Shown: piece after piece, positions 33,934 to 41,927 of the stretch | How the letters are laid out: every line of letters starts with the position of its first letter | How positions within the stretch are numbered: the stretch's first letter is position 1 | Assembly: GCA_002314755.1 (NCBI GenBank) | Contig: DCHC01000003.1 | Span: 1 to 64,000, forward strand | DNA: 64,000 nucleotides | Origin: Faecalibacterium sp. UBA1762 | GTDB lineage: Bacteria > Bacillota > Clostridia > Oscillospirales > Ruminococcaceae | Reading direction: 5' to 3' | The notes under the pieces: generated by a model | Told to the model about the DNA's origin: nothing | Database searches by the model: none | Seen by the model: the letters and a program-made list of their open reading frames with translations, nothing else | Made by a program: the position numbers and the translations under genes

Positions 33934-33956
33934 GGGGTTTGGGTGAACCAAACCCC
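33934..33956. repeat. Inverted repeat GGGGTTTGG/CCAAACCCC
   Basis: A perfect 9-bp inverted repeat (33934-33942 and 33948-33956) around GTGAA, between divergent promoters. No T tract follows on either strand, so it is not a standard terminator; it may be a protein site or a barrier. Confidence 0.5.
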
Positions 33957-33965
33957 TTCAAAGTA

Positions 33966-33994
33966 TTGACTTTTTGTCCGTCCGCAATTATAAT
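33966..33994 (+). promoter_or_regulatory. Promoter of the metG T-box leader
   Basis: TTGACT at 33966-33971, 17-base spacer, TATAAT at 33989-33994. The predicted transcript starts near 34001. The 674-base gap 33771-34444 holds two divergent promoters, one inverted repeat and the T-box leader. Confidence 0.88.
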
Positions 33995-34000
33995 GAGTAA

Positions 34001-34290
34001 TAATATTTCAGTCGGCGATGATGAAGAGAGTATCCTGCTAAAACAACTGAACAGAGAGCTTTTACAGGGTGAGAGAAAGCGTTGGGATGACAGGGGAAGA
34101 TGGCTTCGGAGCTTTGCGGATGAATGGAACCGGGGACGGTACCGTTAAGTTCGCAACGGGGGCACCCGTTACCGTGCAGTTTCCCAAAAAATGAACAGAC
34201 CGGTCAAGGTCTGTGTTTTGCGGGGGACACGAGGGCGTTTTTGTTAAGAAAACGCCGAAACAAGGTGGTACCGCGGATTTGCTTTATCGC
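34001..34290 (+). promoter_or_regulatory. T-box leader of metG
   Basis: The T-box sequence AAGGTGGTACCGCG is at 34262-34275; its TGGT bulge would pair with a tRNA ending ACCA, fitting tRNA-Met. Stem I begins near 34020 with GAAGAGAGTATCC (specifier-loop 5' side) and has GGTGAGAGAA distal-loop features near 34068. Its 3' side GGATGAATGGAACC (34117-34130) provides a Met specifier ATG at 34124-34126. Uncharged tRNA-Met should stabilise the antiterminator. Confidence 0.93.
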
Positions 34291-34331
34291 AAGACCGCCC
34301 TTGGCAGCCAAAGCCGGGGGCAGTCTTTTTT
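34291..34331 (+). terminator. T-box-controlled terminator
   Basis: 34291-34305 pairs with 34313-34327 (GCC/GGC core, two G-U pairs, one mismatch), followed by TTTTTT. It competes with the T-box antiterminator. Confidence 0.88.
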
Positions 34332-34444
34332 GTTTTTGGCTTTGACGAAAGATGGTAAAAAGACTGTGATGCTTCCTTTGCCAGCCGGACAAAAGAGAAC
34401 AAACATCCGCCGCAGCCGCGGCGAAGAAAGAGGAGGGTTCCTTT

Positions 34445-36448
34445 ATGGAAAAGAAACCGTTTTTTATCACGACCCCGATTTATTACCCCAGTGACAATCT
34501 GCATATCGGTCACAGCTACACCACCGTTGCCTGCGACGCTTTGGCACGCTACAAACGGCTGCAGGGCTATGAGGTCATGTTCCTGACCGGTACCGATGAG
34601 CACGGCCAAAAAATTCAGGACAAGGCTGCAGCCAGGGGTGTGACCCCCAAGCAGTATGTGGATAATATCGTGGCAGGTGTCAAAGAGTTGTGGAAGCTGA
34701 TGAATATCAGCTATGACCGCTTTATCCGTACGACGGATGACTACCATGTCCAAAGCGTACAGAAGATTTTCCGTACCCTGTACGAAAAAGGAGATATTTA
34801 CAAGGGCGAATATGTGGGTCATTACTGCAAGCCCTGCGAAAGCTTCTGGACCGACAGTCAGCTGGTGGATGGCAAATGCCCGGATTGCGGCCGTGAGGTT
34901 TACGACGCCCATGAGGAGGCCTATTTCTTCCGTACCAGCAAGTACGCGGAACGTCTGCTGAAACTGTATGAGGATCAGCCGGAATTTATCCAGCCCGAAA
35001 CCCGTAAAAATGAGATGATCTCGTTTATCAAGCAGGGTCTGCAGGATACCTGTGTTTCCCGTACCACCGTGCCCTGGGGCATTCCGGTAGATTTTGACCC
35101 CAACCACACGGTGTACGTGTGGGTCGATGCCCTGCCTAACTACATTACCGCATTGGGCTACGGCAACGACACCTATCACGATTTTGAAAAGTTTTGGCCT
35201 GCAGACTTGCACATGGTGGGTAAGGAGATCCTACGTTTCCACACCATTCTGTGGCCTGCCATGCTGATGGCACTGGAGCTGCCCCTGCCGGACCGGGTGT
35301 TTGGCCATGGCTGGCTGCTGTTGAACGGCGGCAAAATGAGCAAGAGCCTGGGTAACGTGGTAGATCCGGTCGTGCTGTGCAAGCGGTACGGCGTAGACGC
35401 CATCCGCTATTTCCTGCTGCGGGAGGTTCCCTTTGGCAATGACGGCGTTTTCAGCAACGAATCCCTGATCAACCGGATCAACATCGATTTGGCGAACGAC
35501 CTGGGCAATCTGCTTTCCCGCAGCGTTGCCATGGTGGAAAAATATTTCGGCGGCACCCTGCCGGTCGAGCGTCAGAACGGCGAGTTTGACGATGAACTGA
35601 AGACAATGTGTGAGGCTATGCCGGCGGCGGTGACTTCCTGTATGGATAAGCTGCTTTGCCCGCAGGCATTGCAGGAGATCTTCAAGGTGATTCAGCGCGC
35701 CAATAAGTATATTGATGAGACGATGCCCTGGGTGTTGGCAAAGGATGAGGCAAACCGCGCCCGTCTGGCAACCGTGTTGTACAATCTGTTAGAGACCCTG
35801 CGTTGCTGCACCGTGCTGCTGGGCGCTTTCCTGCCCGAGACGGCCCCCCGTATCTTTGAGCAGCTGGGTATTGCCGAGGGCAATGAGGAGATCAAGAGCT
35901 TTGATTCCGCAGCACAATTCGGTTTGCTGCCTGCTGACGTGACCGTCAAAAAGGGGGAGGCACTGTTCCCCCGTATCGACTTGGCCAAGGAGCTGGCTGA
36001 GCTGGAAGCCGAGCGTGCGGCAAAGGCTGCTGCAGCCGAAGCCGCCGAGCCAAAAGAGCAAAAGCCTGCCGAAGAGAAAAAACCGGAGAGTGATTCTGAG
36101 ATAGCACAGCATCTGCCCACCATCACCATTGATGATTTTGGCAAGGTGGAGCTTCGGGTTGCCAGGGTGCTGACCTGTGAGGCTGTGCCCGAGAGCAAAA
36201 AGCTGCTGAAGTTTACCCTGTTTGACGGCGAGCGGGAGCGTTTGATTCTGTCCGGCATTGCCAGGTGGTACACACCGGACCAGCTGATCGGTAAAAATGT
36301 TGTCATTGTCGCCAACCTGGCGCCCCGTCCCATGCTGAAGGGCAAGTATGTCAGCGAGGGCATGATCGTATCCGCCGAGGATGACGAGGGCAATGTAACG
36401 GTTACCCAGTTCCCGGACAGTGTCAAGCCGGGCAGTTTGCTGGGCTGA
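34445..36448 (+). CDS. metG: Methionyl-tRNA synthetase
   Basis: A 667 aa class I enzyme that charges tRNA-Met. The HIGH motif is at residues 20-23, the zinc-binding CKPC...CPDC near 127-148, and KMSKS near 297-301. After the anticodon-binding helical domain and an Ala/Glu/Lys-rich linker (about residues 515-555), a C-terminal tRNA-binding OB domain (IDDFGKVELRVARV to the end) is fused, as in the dimeric MetG type. GAGGAGGG lies upstream of the ATG. It is controlled by the T-box leader and read alone up to the terminator at 36482. Confidence 0.98.
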   Translation: MEKKPFFITTPIYYPSDNLHIGHSYTTVACDALARYKRLQGYEVMFLTGTDEHGQKIQDKAAARGVTPKQYVDNIVAGVKELWKLMNISYDRFIRTTDDYHVQSVQKIFRTLYEKGDIYKGEYVGHYCKPCESFWTDSQLVDGKCPDCGREVYDAHEEAYFFRTSKYAERLLKLYEDQPEFIQPETRKNEMISFIKQGLQDTCVSRTTVPWGIPVDFDPNHTVYVWVDALPNYITALGYGNDTYHDFEKFWPADLHMVGKEILRFHTILWPAMLMALELPLPDRVFGHGWLLLNGGKMSKSLGNVVDPVVLCKRYGVDAIRYFLLREVPFGNDGVFSNESLINRINIDLANDLGNLLSRSVAMVEKYFGGTLPVERQNGEFDDELKTMCEAMPAAVTSCMDKLLCPQALQEIFKVIQRANKYIDETMPWVLAKDEANRARLATVLYNLLETLRCCTVLLGAFLPETAPRIFEQLGIAEGNEEIKSFDSAAQFGLLPADVTVKKGEALFPRIDLAKELAELEAERAAKAAAAEAAEPKEQKPAEEKKPESDSEIAQHLPTITIDDFGKVELRVARVLTCEAVPESKKLLKFTLFDGERERLILSGIARWYTPDQLIGKNVVIVANLAPRPMLKGKYVSEGMIVSAEDDEGNVTVTQFPDSVKPGSLLG

Positions 36449-36481
36449 TAAGCAGCTGAGAGCTTTTTATCACGGTATGCG

Positions 36482-36516
36482 ACGGAGCCGGACTGGATCA
36501 GCCCGGCTCCGTTTTT
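36482..36516 (+). terminator. Intrinsic terminator after metG
   Basis: ACGGAGCCGG (36482-36491) pairs with CCGGCTCCGT (36503-36512), then TTTTT. The TatD gene begins 28 bases later, so it may be transcribed by partial read-through. Confidence 0.88.
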
Positions 36517-36543
36517 GATACCGAAAGAAGGGAGGACCGGAAG

Positions 36544-37308
36544 GTGCATAAAATATTTGATAGCCATGGGCACTATACCGATGAAAAGTTTGCGGAGGAC
36601 GGATTGGCTTTGTTGGATCGTTTATTCGACGGGCCGGTGGGAGCTATTTTAAACTGTTCTGTCACCTATCAGGATGCATGCAATGCGCTAAAGCTTGCCC
36701 GGCGGTATCCGGGTATGTATGTTGCAGCGGGTATCCATCCGGAAAACGTGGAGGAAAGCACCCCGGAGGATCTTGAAAAACTGCGAACCATGTGGGCAGA
36801 CCCCAAGGTGGTTGCGGTGGGAGAGATTGGTTTGGACTATCACTGGGATACCCCCAGAGATCAGCAGCTGTTTTATTTTGAGCGGCAGCTGCAGATTGCA
36901 GGCGAACTGGATATGCCGGTGGTGATACATGACCGGGAGGCCCACGGAGACACCTGGGAGCTATTAAAAAAATATAGGCCGAGGGGTGTGGTACACTGCT
37001 TTTCGGGCAGCGTGCAGATGGCACAGGATATTCTGGGGCTGGGTATGTATATTGGCTTTACCGGGGTGGTGACCTTTTCCAATGCGCGCCGTCCGCTGGA
37101 GGCTGCGGCGGCAGTCCCCCGGGACAGACTTCTGTTGGAGACGGATTGCCCCTATATGGCGCCGGTGCCCTGTCGGGGTCAGCGGTGTGACAGTGGTATG
37201 ATCAGCTATACTGCGGCGCCCCTTGCGACACAAAAAGGGGTCAGCGTACCGGAGCTGATTGATATCTGTGCGGAAAATGCGGCAAGGCTTTTTGGAATAA
37301 AGCTATAA
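36544..37308 (+). CDS. TatD-family metal-dependent hydrolase (DNase)
   Basis: A 254 aa amidohydrolase-fold protein. The N-terminal metal ligands are in DSHGHYTD (His8, His10), Glu in AVGEIGLDYHWD near residue 96, His in VVIHDREA near 130 and HCFSGS near 154, and Asp in LLETDCPYMAP near 203. TatD proteins are 3'-5' exonucleases/DNases or related hydrolases. The start is GTG at 36544 with GGGAGG upstream. Gene order metG-tatD is common in Firmicutes. Confidence 0.95.
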   Translation: MHKIFDSHGHYTDEKFAEDGLALLDRLFDGPVGAILNCSVTYQDACNALKLARRYPGMYVAAGIHPENVEESTPEDLEKLRTMWADPKVVAVGEIGLDYHWDTPRDQQLFYFERQLQIAGELDMPVVIHDREAHGDTWELLKKYRPRGVVHCFSGSVQMAQDILGLGMYIGFTGVVTFSNARRPLEAAAAVPRDRLLLETDCPYMAPVPCRGQRCDSGMISYTAAPLATQKGVSVPELIDICAENAARLFGIKL

Positions 37309-37381
37309 TATGTTTTGACAGGATACCCACGGTTCCGGAGCAGCTGTACAGTTTGGCACAACATTTTGAAAGGTAAATGAG

Positions 37382-37930
37382 ATGAAAAAAAGCAATGAAA
37401 AGCTGCGGCAGCTTTGTCAGGGCGCACTGTTTTGCGCCTTGACGGCGGTCTGCAGTCAACTGGTTATACCCATCGGGCCGGTACCGGTCTCACTGTCATT
37501 GGCGGCAGTGTTTTTATGCGGACTGCTGCTGCCGGTGCGTACGGCGGTGATTGCCCAGTGCTGCTATTTGGCATTGGGTGCGGTCGGTCTGCCTGTCTTT
37601 GCCGGTTTCGGTGCAGGTCCTGCCAGGCTGGCGGGTCCTACCGGCGGCTTTCTGGTCAGCTATCCGTTGATAGTGCTGTTGATTGCGCTGACACGCAAAA
37701 AACTGGGGGACGGGATCGCAGTGACGGTGCTTTCCATGGTGATGTCACTGGTCGTCTGTTATCTGCTTGGTACCGTGTGGCTGTGCTTTTTCATGCAGGT
37801 GGACGCAGCGCAGGGGCTAAAGGTTGCGGTGCTGCCGTTTTTACCCTTTGATGCGGCTAAGATCATATTTTGCATCCTGTTGGCAAAGCCGCTGCGTCGG
37901 GCGTTGCGGCAGCAAAAAGCCAAAGGGTAA
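37382..37930 (+). CDS. bioY: Biotin transporter BioY
   Basis: A 182 aa membrane protein with about six helices, the S component of an ECF-type biotin importer or a stand-alone transporter. Family markers are TAVCSQLVIPIGPVPVSLS near residue 20, GLPVFAGFGAGPARLAGPTGGFL near 66-90 and the C-terminal PFLPFDAAKIIFCILLA. AAAGG is eight bases before the ATG. It follows tatD by 73 bases with no clear promoter; a TTGACA at 37315 has no matching -10. No biotin operator or ECF ATPase gene is seen in the window. Confidence 0.95.
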   Translation: MKKSNEKLRQLCQGALFCALTAVCSQLVIPIGPVPVSLSLAAVFLCGLLLPVRTAVIAQCCYLALGAVGLPVFAGFGAGPARLAGPTGGFLVSYPLIVLLIALTRKKLGDGIAVTVLSMVMSLVVCYLLGTVWLCFFMQVDAAQGLKVAVLPFLPFDAAKIIFCILLAKPLRRALRQQKAKG

Positions 37931-37942
37931 ACCGGGTTTTCG

Positions 37943-37971
37943 TTGCAAAGCCGGGACCGGTGTGGTATGAT
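37943..37971 (+). promoter_or_regulatory. Promoter of the 38015-39406 gene
   Basis: TTGCAA at 37943-37948, 17-base spacer and an extended -10 TGGTATGAT ending at 37971. Confidence 0.75.
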
Positions 37972-38014
37972 AGGCACAAGACAACCGTTCAGAAAAGGGA
38001 AAGGAAGCAGAATC

Positions 38015-39406
38015 ATGAAATTTTGTATTGATATTAAGCCGGAGGAGATGTTGAGCCGGCCGGATGAATTTTTGGAGACCTGGAAGAAAAGCGGCATTGA
38101 CAGTGTACAGCTTTATGTTGCCGGTCAGAACAGACGGTCGGATATCGGCAAGACCGCTCAGGCACGCGAGCTGCTGTTGGAGGCCGGTTTTGAGCCCGCT
38201 TTGGTGGCGGTGCCCGTCGGACATCCTGCGGACATCACCTGTCCCGGAGACGATCATTTTCTCACCCCGGGTTGGCGCATCCGTACCGGCCGGGACGGCA
38301 AGCCGGAATACAATAGTGCCGAGCTGACCGATCGGATGATTCAGGATGTTCTGCAGTATTCTGCTGACTATGCGGCGCTGGGCTTTGATACCTTTTTTAT
38401 GGATGATGACCTGCGCAGCGGCAACCTTTCCCCCAAGGTGGGCGGCTGCTTTTGTGACGAATGCATTGCCGGGTTCTCTGCCGAAATGGGCAAAGCCTTT
38501 ACCCGGGAAAGCCTGCTGACCGCTGACACCCGGATTTTGGAGCGTTGGTGCGTTTATCAGTCTCGCCGTGTGACAAAACTGATGCAGGGTCTGGGTAAAA
38601 TACTGCCCAAGCCCGGTATTATGATCATGAATAGCGGCGATGAACGCCACGGCATTGCGGTACATGAGCTTTCCAAAATTCCTTCTATTCAGGTGCGTAT
38701 CGGAGAGGAGCATTTCTTTGATGAGTTTGCACGCAGCCTGACCGGTCGGCTTGAAAATTTTGCTGCGGTCACCGGTCAGCTGATTCGCTTGGGCAATCAG
38801 GTGGAAACCTATTCCGAGACTACCGTGCTGAACACCACTGCCTTCGGCTACACCCCCACCACACCGGAGCATACCCTTTCCAAGGCGTACCTGGCTTTGA
38901 CTGCCGGTGTAAAAAATATCGAATGGATGTGTCATAAGCATTTTGATATGATGGCGAAAAGCTATGCCGCGCTGCGGGAATATCAGGCGGAAAGCAGCGG
39001 AGAGCGTGCCTATCCGGTTCATGTGGCCCGTGACAGCTTTGCTGCCGGTACCGATTACTACCCCGACCTGACCGCAGCCGGTTTGGGACTGCCCGCTGCA
39101 CCTGTATTTGCGCCGGAGGCGACTGGCGGTCAGCTATTGGTACTGCCCCGGCAGCTGGCTCAGCAGCCTGCCTGGAAAGCGGCGGCCGAAAAATACCAAA
39201 AGGTGGTCGCGCCGGAGGAGCTGGAAAAGGCTGTCAGGGATTCGGATATTCCCCACAGTGAAAACGGGCAGCCGCTCTGCCTCTCCTGGATACCCGGACG
39301 CAGCCGCGTGGCGGTTTACAACCCGCTGGAGGCGCGGCAGACCGTCTCTGTCGGAGGCAAGACCCTGCAGCTCGCAGGCGGTGCTGCCGGGGTAATCACA
39401 TTCTGA
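38015..39406 (+). CDS. Putative TIM-barrel hydrolase with DDDxR and CFCxxC motifs
   Basis: A 463 aa protein without signal peptide, distantly related to the 2376-4352 product. FFMDDDLR (residues 127-134), GGCFCDEC (143-150) and a following TRESLL...WCVYQSRRVTK helix match the corresponding stretch of that protein. The barrel is followed by a short C-terminal beta domain. A role as a glycosidase or glycoside-processing enzyme is inferred from barrel-like organisation and the Cys cluster shared with GH42. The start at 38015 has AAGGAAG upstream. Single gene under its own promoter. Confidence 0.6.
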   Translation: MKFCIDIKPEEMLSRPDEFLETWKKSGIDSVQLYVAGQNRRSDIGKTAQARELLLEAGFEPALVAVPVGHPADITCPGDDHFLTPGWRIRTGRDGKPEYNSAELTDRMIQDVLQYSADYAALGFDTFFMDDDLRSGNLSPKVGGCFCDECIAGFSAEMGKAFTRESLLTADTRILERWCVYQSRRVTKLMQGLGKILPKPGIMIMNSGDERHGIAVHELSKIPSIQVRIGEEHFFDEFARSLTGRLENFAAVTGQLIRLGNQVETYSETTVLNTTAFGYTPTTPEHTLSKAYLALTAGVKNIEWMCHKHFDMMAKSYAALREYQAESSGERAYPVHVARDSFAAGTDYYPDLTAAGLGLPAAPVFAPEATGGQLLVLPRQLAQQPAWKAAAEKYQKVVAPEELEKAVRDSDIPHSENGQPLCLSWIPGRSRVAVYNPLEARQTVSVGGKTLQLAGGAAGVITF

Positions 39407-39428
39407 ACAGCATAATTTTAAAAAAGTA

Positions 39429-39457
39429 TTGATATTTGTGCAGAGCCGTGCTATACT
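39429..39457 (+). promoter_or_regulatory. Promoter of the rimP-nusA-infB operon
   Basis: TTGATA at 39429-39434, 17-base spacer, TATACT at 39452-39457, about 110 bases before rimP. Confidence 0.85.
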
Positions 39458-39483
39458 GTATACAGTGAGAATATGTAAATGAG

Positions 39484-39511
39484 GGAGAGTGAGCCGAAAG
39501 GCTCGCTCTCC
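39484..39511 (+). promoter_or_regulatory. GAAA-capped hairpin in the rimP-nusA leader
   Basis: GGAGAGTGAGCC (39484-39495) pairs with GGCTCGCTCTCC (39500-39511) around a GAAA tetraloop, with only one G-U pair. A short TGTCTTTG follows, too weak for a sure terminator; it may be a partial attenuator, a stabilising hairpin or a NusA feedback site. Confidence 0.55.
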
Positions 39512-39565
39512 TGTCTTTGTGGGGGAAATTTTTCCTGCCGCAAAAGAGAGGAGGAAAGAAATCCT

Positions 39566-40039
39566 ATGGCAACCAAAGGCAATACCGTCAAACAGGTTGA
39601 GGAGCTGGTTACACCGGTGCTGCAGCAGTTAGGCTTTTCCGTGTGGGATGTCCGCTTTGAAAAAGAAGGTCCCAACTGGTATTTGCGCGTACTGATAGAC
39701 CGCGCCGACGGGGAGGTTATGGATACCGACGCCTGCGAAAAAGCGTCCCGAGCCATTGACCCCATCATTGACGAGGCGGATCCGATTGACCAAAGTTATT
39801 TTCTGGAGGTTGGCTCGCCCGGTTTGGGCAGACGGCTGACCCGTCCGGAGCATTATACCGCCTGTGAGGGGCAGCAGGTGAGCGCCCGGTTTATTCACAC
39901 CAAGGACGACACCCGGGAAATCTCCGGCACGCTGCTGCGCGGCGAAGAGGGCTGGTGTATCCGCACCGAAACCGGAGACCGACTGCTGCAGGAAGGAAAT
40001 CTGGCATTTATCAAGCTGGATGATGACCTGGATCTGTAA
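39566..40039 (+). CDS. rimP: Ribosome maturation factor RimP
   Basis: A 157 aa protein needed for 30S subunit maturation. The N-terminal domain holds VTPVLQQLGFSVWDVRFEKEG and YLRVLIDR, and the centre DACEKASRAIDPIIDE...YFLEVGSPGLGRRL is the family signature; a small Sm-like C-terminal domain follows. The ATG at 39566 has GAGGAGG upstream at a slightly long distance; an in-frame extension to 39479 overlaps the leader hairpin and is rejected. First gene of the operon. Confidence 0.96.
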   Translation: MATKGNTVKQVEELVTPVLQQLGFSVWDVRFEKEGPNWYLRVLIDRADGEVMDTDACEKASRAIDPIIDEADPIDQSYFLEVGSPGLGRRLTRPEHYTACEGQQVSARFIHTKDDTREISGTLLRGEEGWCIRTETGDRLLQEGNLAFIKLDDDLDL

Positions 40040-40155
40040 GCGGAAACGGGCAGAATGCCCGGTGCGCAGGTTGTTTCAGGTATTGGCAGATATTCATTGA
40101 AATATATAGCGCGGGCGGTACTGAATGCCGCCCCATCAAGGGAGGAAACTGGAAA

Positions 40156-41280
40156 ATGGCATCCAAAGTAAAAATGCCGGAGGAAAACTTTTTTGACGCG
40201 TTGGAGATGCTCTCCCGGGAGAGAAATATCCCCACCGAGGACCTGCTGGCAAAAATTGCAAAGGCAATGGAAAGCGCAGTAAAGAAAGATTACGATGTGG
40301 ATGATGACCATATCAGCGTTGTGGCAGATACCAAGGCGCGTCGGTTCAGCGTGACCATTCAAAAAGAGGTGGTCGAGGCCTATCCTGAGGCTGACGACGA
40401 AGCCTTGTATCCGGAGCCTGATCTGCGCCATCTGATTTTGCTGGAGGACGCCCGCAAAATTCAGAAAAATATTAAGGTCGGCGATGTAATCTCTATTCCG
40501 CTGCAGACCAAGGAATTTGGCCGTATTGCGGCGCAGACCGCAAAGCATGTCATCCGTCAGGGCCTGCGGGAGGCAGAGCGCAACCAGATCCTAACCGAGA
40601 TGCAGAGCAAATCCCATGAGATTCTGTCTGCTATTGTCAACTCGGTAGACGCCAACAAGGTCACCTTAAGCATTGGCCGTACCGAGGCTATGCTGCCTGT
40701 CAGTGAGCAGGTGCCCGGTGAGGTTTTGTTTGAAGGTCAGCGTATCAAGGTCTATGTTGTGGATGTGCTGCCCGGCGACCGCGGTCCCAAGGTGATGCTC
40801 AGCCGTACTCATCCGGGGCTGGTCAAGCGTATTTTCGAGATGGAGGTTCCCGAGATCTTTGACGGCACTGTGGAGATCAAGGCGGTCAGCCGTGAGGCAG
40901 GTCAGCGCACCAAGCTGGCTGTCTGGAGCAAGAATCCCGATGTGGATCCCGTTGGCGCGTGTATCGGCCCCAAGGGCACCCGTGTTGCCCATATTGTGGA
41001 TGAACTGAACGGTGAGAAGATTGATATTATCCGTTACAGCGAGGATCCGTGTGAATTTATCAGCGCTGCTCTTTCCCCTGCCAATGTGGTCAAGGTGGAA
41101 ATTATCGACGCTGAAAAGAAAAACGCCCGCGCCACCGTGCCCGACCATCAGCTGTCCCTTGCCATCGGCAACAAGGGCCAGAACGCCCGTCTGACCGCTC
41201 GTCTGACCGGCTACAACATCGACATTCATCCGGAGAGCGGCTATTACGGCGAGGAGACCGAGCAGGCAGAAGAAAACTGA
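40156..41280 (+). CDS. nusA: Transcription termination/antitermination factor NusA
   Basis: A 374 aa factor that binds RNA polymerase and modulates pausing, termination and antitermination. The N-terminal polymerase-binding domain covers residues 1-125, an S1 domain 130-200 (TLSIGRTEAMLPVSEQVPGE), and two KH domains 205-345 with DPVGACIGPKGTRV and LAIGNKGQNARL motifs. It lacks the C-terminal acidic repeats of E. coli, as normal for Firmicutes. GGGAGGAAA precedes the ATG. It lies 116 bases after rimP. Confidence 0.97.
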   Translation: MASKVKMPEENFFDALEMLSRERNIPTEDLLAKIAKAMESAVKKDYDVDDDHISVVADTKARRFSVTIQKEVVEAYPEADDEALYPEPDLRHLILLEDARKIQKNIKVGDVISIPLQTKEFGRIAAQTAKHVIRQGLREAERNQILTEMQSKSHEILSAIVNSVDANKVTLSIGRTEAMLPVSEQVPGEVLFEGQRIKVYVVDVLPGDRGPKVMLSRTHPGLVKRIFEMEVPEIFDGTVEIKAVSREAGQRTKLAVWSKNPDVDPVGACIGPKGTRVAHIVDELNGEKIDIIRYSEDPCEFISAALSPANVVKVEIIDAEKKNARATVPDHQLSLAIGNKGQNARLTARLTGYNIDIHPESGYYGEETEQAEEN

Positions 41281-41312
41281 TTCTGCCCGGATAAGAAAGG
41301 AACGATCAAGGT

Positions 41313-41600
41313 ATGGCAGTCAAGAAAATACCCATGCGCAAATGTCTGGGCTGTATGGAGGGTCACCCTAAAAAAGAGCTGGTACGGGTAGTGCGCTCTG
41401 CCCAGGGCGAGGTCAGCGTGGATGCGACCGGCAAAAAGAACGGCCGCGGCGCGTATTTATGCCCTAGCCGGGACTGTCTGCAAAAGGCGCGCAAGGCACG
41501 CAGATTAGAGCGCGCGCTGGAATGCGTTATTTCTGACGAGGTATATTCCCTCTTAGAGGCAACCATAGAGGAAAGGATGCCGGAACAAGATGCAGACTGA
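41313..41600 (+). CDS. rnpM: YlxR/RnpM RNA-binding protein
   Basis: A 95 aa small basic protein of the DUF448 family. The signature IPMRKCLGCMEGHPKKELVRVV region occupies residues 5-27 and GRGAYLCPSRDCL near 48-60 is the second hallmark. In Bacillus its homologue RnpM (YlxR) binds RNase P RNA and affects its activity. It sits between nusA and the L7Ae-type gene, the universal Firmicutes position, and its end overlaps the next gene by 11 bases. Confidence 0.94.
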   Translation: MAVKKIPMRKCLGCMEGHPKKELVRVVRSAQGEVSVDATGKKNGRGAYLCPSRDCLQKARKARRLERALECVISDEVYSLLEATIEERMPEQDAD

Positions 41601-41892
41601 TAAAATATTGGGTTCTTTGGGACTTGCCCGCCGTGCAGGAAAGCTGGTACTGGGGTTTGACGCGGTGAAGGAAGCCGTGATTCTATGCGAGGCAGAGCTG
41701 GTGCTGATAGCACAGGATACCTCCCAGGGAAATACCCGCCGCATTACCGCTCTATGCGAAGAACTGGAATGTCCGGTACTGACCCTGCCACACACTCAGG
41801 AACAGCTGGCACAGATGTTCAACCGGAATACCGGTGTGTTGGCTTTGACTGATCCGAACCTGGCGGCGCTTTGCCGTAAAAACCTGCAATAA
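41590..41892 (+). CDS. L7Ae/L30e-family RNA-binding protein (YlxQ)
   Basis: A 100 aa kink-turn RNA-binding protein related to ribosomal L7Ae. LGLARRAGKLVLGFDAV at residues 9-25 and AELVLIAQDTSQGNTRRI near 37-54 are family motifs. It starts within the rnpM gene with GGAAAGGATG upstream, so translation is coupled. It probably associates with ribosomes or an RNA of the translation apparatus; the exact target is not known. Confidence 0.93.
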   Translation: MQTDKILGSLGLARRAGKLVLGFDAVKEAVILCEAELVLIAQDTSQGNTRRITALCEELECPVLTLPHTQEQLAQMFNRNTGVLALTDPNLAALCRKNLQ

Positions 41893-41927
41893 TCTGCCTA
41901 TTTCCCAAGAAAGGAATGGTATTTGAT

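Noticed and set aside
34244..35212. 322-codon reverse-strand frame opposite metG and its leader
   Set aside because: It overlaps both metG and the T-box terminator and looks like shadow translation.
37315..37343. Possible bioY promoter with TTGACA at 37315
   Set aside because: No acceptable -10 lies 15-19 bases downstream, so it was not listed as a promoter.
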